Assembly: GCA_013334735.1 (NCBI GenBank)
Contig: JAAXXA010000034.1
Location: 5,465 to 12,295, forward strand
DNA length: 6,831 nucleotides
Reading direction: 5' to 3'
Source of the DNA: Bacteroidota bacterium
Lineage (GTDB): Bacteria > Bacteroidota > Bacteroidia > Bacteroidales > CG2-30-32-10
Shown: positions 1-4,725 of the stretch, piece by piece
Layout of the letters: each line of letters starts with the position of its first letter
Position numbering within the stretch: the first letter of the stretch is position 1
The notes under the pieces: generated by a model
The model's input: only the letters and a program-made list of their open reading frames with translations
Database searches by the model: none
What the model was told of the DNA's origin: nothing
Made by a program: the position numbers and the translations under genes

Positions 1-171
1 GCTTCAGTAAAATCATCATCAGTTGTAAAACGTATGAAAGAAAGAGCCTTTGCTGCATCTGTAAAAAGAGAAAGTATTCTTGAATGCGAAAAAATTGGAA
101 TTCCCTTAGCTGAATTTGCCGAAATATCAGTTAATGCTATGAAGGAAATAGCAGACGAAATTGGTCTGTAA
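1..171 (+). CDS. C-terminal end of a probable HD-superfamily hydrolase (partial)
   Basis: The frame is open from the first base to a TAA at 169-171, giving the last 56 residues of a protein whose start lies outside the window. The visible part runs VVKRMKERAFAASVKRE, then CEKIGIPLAEFAE, and ends MKEIADEIGL. From memory this resembles the C-terminal tail of small HD/HDIG-type predicted phosphohydrolases (about 185-190 residues), which typically have K-x-M-K-x-K-A-F-A, N-R-E-x-I, a G-x-x-L-x-E segment and a final E-x-L-G-L. The metal-binding HD residues of that family lie upstream, so catalysis cannot be confirmed here. The fragment is charged and looks helical and cytosolic. A terminator-like hairpin overlaps its stop codon, so it is probably not co-transcribed with the propeller gene 653 bases downstream. 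The coding call is firm; the family call is moderate. Confidence 0.6.
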   Translation, partial: ASVKSSSVVKRMKERAFAASVKRESILECEKIGIPLAEFAEISVNAMKEIADEIGL

Positions 172-181
172 GTTTTTTTTT
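152..181 (+). terminator. Intrinsic terminator-like hairpin overlapping the stop codon
   Basis: CAGAC (152-156) pairs perfectly with GTCTG (164-168) across a 7-base loop, and a run of nine T (173-181) follows four bases later. The stem lies in the last codons of the upstream gene. Hairpin plus T-tract fits a Rho-independent terminator, but a 5-bp stem is short, so it may be weak. Confidence 0.5.
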
Positions 182-246
182 CATACAATTAAAAGCAGAT
201 TAATTAAAACCTTACGCTTGGATTATCTTTGATATTCCCTTCCTTG

Positions 247-359
247 ATATTTATGCTGCTATCATTATATCTCCCCCTAACATAACACTTATATACTTTC
301 AAGAACATTTGAAAATGATTTATTCTTCCAGAATTTGTATGGAATGATAGCAGAAATAT
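247..359. repeat. Inverted repeat, 11 + 6 bp with a 76-base inner loop
   Basis: CTGCTATCATT (256-266) is the exact reverse complement of AATGATAGCAG (343-353). Pairing resumes beyond a 3-base bulge, ATATTT (247-252) with AAATAT (354-359). The inner 76 bases are AT-rich and carry no recognised gene. It could be a decayed element or an RNA structure; nothing in it points to a particular function. Confidence 0.5.
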
Positions 360-451
360 AGTGCTAACTCTCGAAAATTATTTTTTTTTATTATAATTTA
401 TAGTAACCTTTTGATAACTCGAAGCTCTGCATCGGGGTTATTCATTATATT

Positions 452-642
452 ATGCGAATCAAGAGTTGAAAATAAATACTATAAGTGCCTTATTATCAAT
501 TACTCTAAGCGAAATCGTTTTTTAAGTCACCCTGAGCGAAGTCGAAGGGTAATATAGTGGTCATAGTTCGACTACGCTCACTATGACTGCGCTTTAGTGT
601 TTTTTAAAATGCAAAAATAATTTTCCAACCCTTGATTTGCAT
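452..642. repeat. Element A: 191-base segment bounded by imperfect inverted repeats
   Basis: The left end reads ATGCGAATCAAGAGTTG (452-468) and the right end, read on the other strand from 642, reads ATGCAAATCAAGGGTTG, 15 of 17 identical. The same terminus bounds element B at 4489-4660. The octamer CTTTAGTG lies at 592-599, ending 43 bases before the right end; in B the gap is 44 bases. The centre carries a separate GC-richer repeat (530-587). No reading frame is visible inside, so any mobilising enzyme would have to act in trans. A MITE-like element is the simplest reading; an invertible regulatory segment or a paired transcript structure are alternatives. Confidence 0.55.
530..587. repeat. 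Dispersed-repeat module with two facing hairpins inside element A
   Basis: ACCCT (530-534) and AGGGT (546-550) enclose a core containing GAGCGAAGTCGA (534-545). Downstream, GTCATAGT (560-567) and ACTATGAC (580-587) form a perfect 8-bp stem around TCGACTACGCTC (568-579), which is the reverse complement of the first core at 11 of 12 positions. The pieces can therefore fold as two hairpins or as one longer one. From memory, GAGCGAAGTCGA-type intergenic repeats recur in Bacteroidota and other phyla. A weaker copy, ACTCTAAGCGAAATCG, lies at 502-517. Confidence 0.6.
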
Positions 643-697
643 ATATTATTATTTATAGTAATCATATTGCTTTTAATCGTAAAAAAATGCTCTTATA

Positions 698-729
698 TTT
701 GGAAATATAAAATATTTATAATATTTTTG
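698..729 (+). promoter_or_regulatory. Candidate Bacteroidota-type promoter for the propeller gene
   Basis: TTTG at 698-701 is followed, after exactly 20 bases, by TATTTTTG at 722-729. This matches the published Bacteroidota sigma-factor pattern TTTG-N19-21-TAnnTTTG. Transcription would start near 735 and leave a leader of about 90 bases. The motif is short and the region is AT-rich, so chance matches occur; TATATTTG at 694-701 is a competing -7 match with a less suitable upstream TTG. Confidence 0.45.
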
Positions 730-824
730 ACGTCTATTTCGATAATACCAATTTTAAAACAAAACAAAATTTTGTACGGAATGCCGATGCCGTAATAAGT
801 AGGCTAAACTAAAATTAAATAAAT

Positions 825-2021
825 ATGAAAAAGATTTACTTAATTAACATTTTGTTTGTTATTACAATTGTTTGTAACGCGCAATGGACAACTTACACAA
901 CTTCAAACGGTTTGATTGGTAATGATGTAAAATCCATCGCTTTTGACACTCTGGGTAATAAATGGTTTGGTACCGGTGATGGTGTGTCAAAATTTAATGG
1001 TACTACATGGACTAATTATAATACTGATAATGGAATGGCTGAGGCAAATGCAATGTCAATCTGCTTTGATGAACAAAATAATTTATGGTGCGCTCTTTCA
1101 AATTATGGCATTCAGAAATTTGATGGTACTACATGGACAAATTATACTACAGGCGATGGTCTTGCAAATAACAAAGCAAGATCAATTATTGCTGATGCCC
1201 AAGGGAATATTTATACTGCTACCTGGGGAGGTGGTGTTTCCAAATTTGATGGTACAACATGGACTACATATAATTCTTCAAATACACCCACGGGAATATG
1301 CCATAATAATATACAAGTTGTCAAAATTGATGCTGCGGGCAAGCTTTGGGTTGGTATGGAATGCGGTGCATCGGTATTTGACGGAACAAGCTGGACTATA
1401 TACGATCAAACCAACAGCTCATTAATTGGTAATGATGTTCAGGACATTTTCTTCGATGCAACAGGGAATACATGGTTTACTACTTCTTTGGGAGTATCAA
1501 AATTTGATGGTACTACATGGACAAATTATGGAACTACTGACGGGTTACCTCATAATGATATAAAAAGTGGAGTTCAGGATGATTTGGGCAATTATTGGTT
1601 TGCTACCTATGGCGGGGTTTCAGAATTTGATGGAACTACATTTACTAATTATACTACAACAGATGGTTTGGGTAGTCTTCTTATACGTACAATTGCAAAA
1701 GATGATGAAGGGAATATATGGGCTGGTAATTTTCAGGCAGGTGCATCCGTTCATGTGGTTGGAAATAGAATAAATGAAAATAACTATTATGGCAAGTACA
1801 GTATTTATCCTAATCCTTCAACCGACATAATAAATATTCAAATTCCAAACAATAACTTTAAAAATATGATTTTTGAGATTTCCGATATTCAGGGTAGAGT
1901 GATCAAAAAGGGTACTTCAACAAATGGATCATTTAATATTTCCGGTTTAAGCAAAGGCCTTTATACTATTATGGTTAATACAGAAAATGATATATTTGTG
2001 AAAAAAATTGTAAAAGACTAA
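825..2021 (+). CDS. Exported seven-repeat beta-propeller with T9SS sorting domain
   Basis: A 398-residue protein with a signal peptide (1-19, MKKIYLINILFVITIVCNA, cleavage expected before Q20). Residues 21-314 form seven repeats of 41-44 residues, each starting W/F-T-x-Y, then a D-x-x-G-N-x-W/Y-x strand and ending G-V-S-K-F-D-G-T-T. This is the two-component-regulator propeller (Reg_prop) pattern, and seven units fit one closed propeller. Residues 325-398 are a type A T9SS C-terminal sorting domain: YSIYPNPSTD, FEISDIQGRVIKKG, ISGLSKGLY and the terminal FVKKIVKD. The product should cross the outer membrane and be released or anchored at the surface. No catalytic motif, Y_Y_Y domain or membrane segment is present, so unlike hybrid two-component sensors it is a free propeller, perhaps for ligand or glycan binding (inference). 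The ATG at 825 is chosen because it gives a standard signal peptide directly; the upstream bases are A-rich without a Shine-Dalgarno. Confidence 0.9.
   Translation: MKKIYLINILFVITIVCNAQWTTYTTSNGLIGNDVKSIAFDTLGNKWFGTGDGVSKFNGTTWTNYNTDNGMAEANAMSICFDEQNNLWCALSNYGIQKFDGTTWTNYTTGDGLANNKARSIIADAQGNIYTATWGGGVSKFDGTTWTTYNSSNTPTGICHNNIQVVKIDAAGKLWVGMECGASVFDGTSWTIYDQTNSSLIGNDVQDIFFDATGNTWFTTSLGVSKFDGTTWTNYGTTDGLPHNDIKSGVQDDLGNYWFATYGGVSEFDGTTFTNYTTTDGLGSLLIRTIAKDDEGNIWAGNFQAGASVHVVGNRINENNYYGKYSIYPNPSTDIINIQIPNNNFKNMIFEISDIQGRVIKKGTSTNGSFNISGLSKGLYTIMVNTENDIFVKKIVKD
885..1766 (+). repeat. Tandem coding repeats of about 126 bases (propeller blades)
   Basis: Seven in-frame units of 123-132 bases encode the blades. 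Similarity persists at the DNA level: a 30-base stretch beginning AAATTTGATGGTACTACATG is identical at 1116-1145 and 1500-1529, three repeat periods apart, and close variants occur at about 991, 1241 and 1622. Identical synonymous codon choice points to recent duplication or gene conversion between blades. Confidence 0.8.
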
Positions 2022-2082
2022 CAAACTGTTTTAAATTTATCTTTCACATACTTTTTACTACTATTAACTTAATTCACTCAAA

Positions 2083-2128
2083 GCCGTCCGTCATCCTGAG
2101 AAGCGAAGCGTCTCGAATGACGGATGGC
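2083..2128. repeat. Long hairpin, dispersed-repeat type; possible bidirectional terminator
   Basis: GCCGTCCGTCAT (2083-2094) pairs with ATGACGGATGGC (2117-2128) over 12 positions with one G-T wobble. Inside it GAGA (2098-2101) pairs with TCTC (2111-2114), with an AGCGAAGCG loop. The loop AGCGAAGCG resembles the GAGCGAAGTCGA core in element A, so the two may belong to related repeat families. It is GC-rich against its surroundings and lies 62 bases past the propeller stop. No T-tract follows, so termination is only a possibility. Confidence 0.6.
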
Positions 2129-2248
2129 TCTCCGCTGTCGTGGACTGACCTCATAAATCTGTAATTTTACAAAACTTAAAAAATCAAAACTTTTCTAACA
2201 CTTTATTTAGAATTAAGCTAATTGTTTTTTAGAACGAATTTCTCCACT

Positions 2249-2263
2249 GAAACTCAGAGTTTC
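2249..2263. repeat. 15-base palindrome, probable dispersed-repeat remnant
   Basis: GAAACTC (2249-2255) and GAGTTTC (2257-2263) mirror each other around one A. With its flanks (TCTCC before, TCT after) it resembles, from memory, the TCTCCGTGAAACTCTGTG-type repeats common in intergenic DNA of several phyla. A regulator binding site is an alternative, since it lies about 150 bases before the regulator gene. Confidence 0.4.
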
Positions 2264-2365
2264 TCTAAATTCTTTTCAATGGTTAATTTGTATTGTGTGA
2301 TTTTGTAATTTTGTTTTTTGTGGCATTGTTTATTTATTGGCTTTCAGAAGTGGAATTTTTAAACA

Positions 2366-2403
2366 ACTTTATAAACTTTCTACTTTATAAACTTTCTACT
2401 TTT
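2366..2403. repeat. 16-base tandem repeat just before the regulator gene
   Basis: ACTTTATAAACTTTCT occurs at 2366-2381 and again directly at 2382-2397, followed by a partial third copy (2398-2402/3). It ends 14 bases before the ATG at 2417, so it would form the immediate 5' leader and copy number could affect translation by slippage. That effect is inference. Confidence 0.75.
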
Positions 2404-2416
2404 TAATTTTTTTATT

Positions 2417-4270
2417 ATGTTGAAATTTAAGAGTTTGTACTATAAAACAAGTATTTTATTATTAGTAATATCTTTTTTATTAGTTAAAATTTCTTTGGCG
2501 CAAGACCGGCATAAAATAGATAGCCTTATAAGTAAAATCAAGGTCGTCGATAATGATACGGATAAAATAAAACTCCTCCTTGAAACAGGCAAATTATACA
2601 ATATAACTTTTCCGGATACAGAACTTTATTTCTATAATTTGGCTTTTTTAGAATCCGTAAAAGCAAAAAAAATAAAATTCACAGGGAATTGTTTAAAGTA
2701 TATTGCCTTTACTTATTCCGGTAAATGTTTATACAACAAAGCTTTAGAATATTATTTCAAATCTCTGAATATCTTTAAAAGTCTTAATAATAAGAGCGAG
2801 GAAGCCTCATGTTACAATAGTATTGGAACTGTTTATAATGAAATGGGGGCTTATGACAAATCCATTGAATATTATATGAAATCATTGAAGATAAGGGAGG
2901 AGTTTAATGATAAAAAAGGAATTTCTGAATGCTATGCCAACATAGGTATGGTTTTATTTTATCAAAAATCATTCAGAAAAGCTTTGGAATATAACTTGAA
3001 ATCGTTGAAGATAAAAGAAAAGCTTAATGATAAATTAGGTATGGCAAGTTGTTATAATAATTTTGGTAGTATGTACGCAACTTGTGCAATTTTTGATACG
3101 GCGCTGGTGTATTTTACAAAATCATTAAAAATATACGAAAATGAAGGAATTAAAGAGGAAATAGGACATTGTTATACTAATATCGGCAACATTTACTCAG
3201 ATAAACGTAACTATCAGAAAGCTATTGATTTTTATACAAAATCATTAAAAATTTCTGAAGAATCTAATGATAAAAACGGGCAATCATTAGCCTTACTTAA
3301 TATAGCAAACTTATACATTAATCTTAAAAAATATAACGAAACTGTAAGGTATGCTCTTAGCGGATTGAAAATAACCAAAGAAACAGGAGCATTGTATTTA
3401 CAGGTATATGCTTATAAAAAATTGGCAAATGCTTATGATAGCCTGCGAAACTATGAAAATGCTTGTAAATATTATAAACTCTCTGCAGAAATTAACGATA
3501 GTATTTTCAATAAAGAAAAAAGCAAGCAAATAACAGATATTCAGACAAAATATGAAACCAAGAAAAGAGAACAGGATTTATTGGTAAAGGAAAAAGAGTT
3601 AGAGGTATTAAAAATAAAACGCTATGTGTTATATGCAATTTTAGTAATTGTTATAATTATAGCTTTCTTAATAGTTTCTTGGTTTAGATACAAATTTAAA
3701 ATTTCTAAAAAAATAAGTGAAACTGAAAAAGAATTGATTCAAACTCGACTTAAAGATTCTGAAAATGAAAAAGTCGTTTTAAATTTACAATTGGAAAACA
3801 CAAATCTTGAATTGGCAAAAATGAATCAAGATTTAGAATATAAGAACAAAGAGCTCGAATATAAGAATCAGGAACTTATAAATTATGCTTTGCATATTGT
3901 TGAAAAAAATGAATTTATGTTAAAACTTAAAGACTTACTTATTAATTCAGGTAATGTCTTAAATCCTAACGATCTGATTCAAACCATAGATTTTAACTTA
4001 CTTAGCCTTGAAAAAGAAAAAAAAGAATTTGAAGCAAACATTGAACAGGTCAGCTATGCTTTTTTTATAAAACTCAGAGAAAATTATCCCGATATCACAA
4101 AAAATGAAGAAAGGCTTGCTGCTTTATTAAAATTAAATCTTTCTTCAAAAGAAATAGCAATGACTCTAAATATATCTTCGCAAAGCGTTGATACATATCG
4201 ATATAAGCTTCGCAAGAAATTAAATATAGAAGAAGATTTAAGTTTAAATGATTTCTTAAACCGTATCTGA
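2417..4270 (+). CDS. Membrane-anchored TPR / coiled-coil / LuxR-type HTH regulator
   Basis: A 617-residue one-component regulator. Residues 1-28 are a signal peptide or signal anchor (hydrophobic 12-27, then AQ). Residues about 50-365 are TPR repeats, with at least six regular 40-residue units from 92, each with the pattern C-Y-x-N-x-G-x-x-Y then Y-x-K-A-x-x-Y/F-x-x-K-S-L-K-I. A charged helix (about 366-402) leads to one membrane segment (403-421), followed by a coiled coil (about 425-490, including the duplicated heptad LEYKNKE/LEYKNQE at 473-486). Residues 560-617 are a LuxR/GerE-like winged HTH: ITKNEERLAALLKLNLSSKEIA, then LNISSQSVDTYRYKLRKKL. Topology predicts TPRs in the periplasm and HTH in the cytoplasm, so the protein probably senses an envelope signal through protein contacts and controls transcription directly. 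There is no kinase or receiver domain. Similar TPR-HTH proteins are frequent in Bacteroidota; target genes are unknown, the neighbouring exported-protein genes being candidates. The ATG at 2417 directly precedes the signal sequence. Confidence 0.88.
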   Translation: MLKFKSLYYKTSILLLVISFLLVKISLAQDRHKIDSLISKIKVVDNDTDKIKLLLETGKLYNITFPDTELYFYNLAFLESVKAKKIKFTGNCLKYIAFTYSGKCLYNKALEYYFKSLNIFKSLNNKSEEASCYNSIGTVYNEMGAYDKSIEYYMKSLKIREEFNDKKGISECYANIGMVLFYQKSFRKALEYNLKSLKIKEKLNDKLGMASCYNNFGSMYATCAIFDTALVYFTKSLKIYENEGIKEEIGHCYTNIGNIYSDKRNYQKAIDFYTKSLKISEESNDKNGQSLALLNIANLYINLKKYNETVRYALSGLKITKETGALYLQVYAYKKLANAYDSLRNYENACKYYKLSAEINDSIFNKEKSKQITDIQTKYETKKREQDLLVKEKELEVLKIKRYVLYAILVIVIIIAFLIVSWFRYKFKISKKISETEKELIQTRLKDSENEKVVLNLQLENTNLELAKMNQDLEYKNKELEYKNQELINYALHIVEKNEFMLKLKDLLINSGNVLNPNDLIQTIDFNLLSLEKEKKEFEANIEQVSYAFFIKLRENYPDITKNEERLAALLKLNLSSKEIAMTLNISSQSVDTYRYKLRKKLNIEEDLSLNDFLNRI

Positions 4271-4283
4271 TTTCTTAAAAAAG

Positions 4284-4313
4284 ATAATATGTGCTGTTAT
4301 TCAGCAGTATTAT
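4284..4313 (+). terminator. Hairpin after the regulator gene, possible terminator
   Basis: TGCTG (4292-4296) pairs with CAGCA (4302-4306) around a TTATT loop. After a small internal loop, ATAATA (4284-4289) pairs with TATTAT (4308-4313). It lies 13 bases past the stop at 4270. No T-run follows, so it may act only as a 3' stabilising structure. Confidence 0.4.
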
Positions 4314-4345
4314 TGATCTAATTGAGAAAAAAACAAACATACAAC

Positions 4346-4444
4346 AATGATTGTTGAGATAAAATTCAGATAACCGGTAATGATTGTTGAGAAAATACCC
4401 AGATAAACCAACCTTATTGTTGAGAAAGAATCCAGATTCAGAAT
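4346..4444. repeat. Three imperfect 33-base tandem units
   Basis: The units start at 4346, 4379 and 4412. The 13-mer AATGATTGTTGAG is exact in units 1 and 2 and appears as TTATTGTTGAG in unit 3; each unit then has an A-rich part and CAGAT (4367, 4400 and 4433). A weaker fourth unit may precede them, with TTGAG at 4322-4326. The period is 33 bases, too short and without spacers for CRISPR. Units 1 and 2 read M-I-V-E-x-x-x-R-stop in one frame, so they are not one coding repeat now. Function unknown. Confidence 0.7.
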
Positions 4445-4488
4445 TTCTTTTACTTATACCTACCTGTTAAATTTGCATTAAATAAATA

Positions 4489-4660
4489 ATGCTAATCAAG
4501 GGTTGAAATTTTTTAATTGGTTAATATTTAATATAAAGCTGCTAAGTTCTTAATAAAAAAAGCTTCTCTAATAAAAATTAAAACATGCGGTCGTAGTAAC
4601 GTCTTGTACTTTAGTGCTTTATACTTTTGTGTTAAAATTTATTTAATCCTTGATTCGCAT
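4489..4660. repeat. Element B: 172-base segment with the same inverted termini as element A
   Basis: The left end is ATGCTAATCAAGGGTTGAAA (4489-4508). The right end, read on the opposite strand from 4660, is ATGCGAATCAAGGATT, which matches the left at 14 of 16 positions. CTTTAGTG at 4609-4616 sits at nearly the same distance from the right end as in element A. The middle is otherwise unlike A and holds a GC-richer core (4584-4604). There is no reading frame inside. The right end lies 65 bases before the next gene, so the element supplies part of that gene's upstream region. Confidence 0.55.
4622..4629 (+). promoter_or_regulatory. Candidate -7 box (TACTTTTG) inside element B
   Basis: TACTTTTG fits TAnnTTTG and lies 96 bases before the start at 4726, almost the same distance as the -7 box of the propeller gene. 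The best upstream TTG (4604-4606) is only 15 bases away, shorter than the usual 19-21, so the match is incomplete. It points toward the downstream gene. Confidence 0.3.
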
Positions 4661-4725
4661 AATTACTAACTATTATCACAATTATTTTTTTTAACACTAA
4701 TTTTAAATTTAAAAATGTAAAAATT

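Larger units (their letters stand above)
172..824. other. Non-coding region, 653 bases, with repeats and a promoter candidate
   Basis: I see no convincing coding frame on either strand. In order it holds the T-tract of the upstream terminator, a pair of inverted 11-mers (256-266 and 343-353), a locally GC-richer patch (about 419-438), the inverted-repeat-bounded element A (452-642), a promoter candidate (698-729) and a leader of about 90 bases before the propeller gene. That leader includes a small hairpin candidate, TACGG (775-779) with CCGTA (790-794). The 11-mer ATTTATAGTAA occurs at 396-406 and 651-661, on both sides of element A. No tRNA- or rRNA-like segment is visible. Confidence 0.7.
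2022..2416. other. Non-coding region, 395 bases, of decayed dispersed repeats
   Basis: No supported gene on either strand. It holds a strong hairpin (2083-2128), a 15-base palindrome (2249-2263) and a 16-base tandem duplication (2366-2403) ending just before the regulator start. A possible -7 box TAATTTTG lies at 2306-2313, but the nearest upstream TTTG (2287-2290) is only 15 bases away, too close for the usual spacing, so I do not call a promoter. No clear terminator directly follows the propeller gene; the hairpin at 2083 may serve. Confidence 0.65.
4271..4725. other. Non-coding region, 455 bases, with tandem repeats and element B
   Basis: No supported gene. From left to right it has a hairpin (4284-4313), a 33-base tandem repeat (4346-4444), the small inverted pair GCATTA (4475-4480) / TAATGC (4487-4492), the inverted-repeat-bounded element B (4489-4660) and a very AT-rich stretch up to the ATG at 4726. 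Short frames inside the tandem repeat are broken by stops in each of the first two units. Confidence 0.65.

Noticed and set aside
375..399. AAATTAT/ATAATTT inverted pair around a T-tract
   Set aside because: Pure A/T low complexity; pairing of this quality is expected by chance in such DNA.
452..642. Integron attC site
   Set aside because: There is no GTTRRRY/RYYYAAC core pair, no integrase, and the genes do not look like cassettes.
943..1425. 160-residue + strand frame inside the propeller gene, and a similar one at 1567-1773
   Set aside because: Both are shadow frames of the tandem blade repeats; they show the same short repeats (LMVLHG) because the DNA repeats, and the main frame has a signal peptide and known domains.
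4346..4444. CRISPR array
   Set aside because: The 33-base period leaves no room for spacers, the units are imperfect and only three, and no cas gene is visible.
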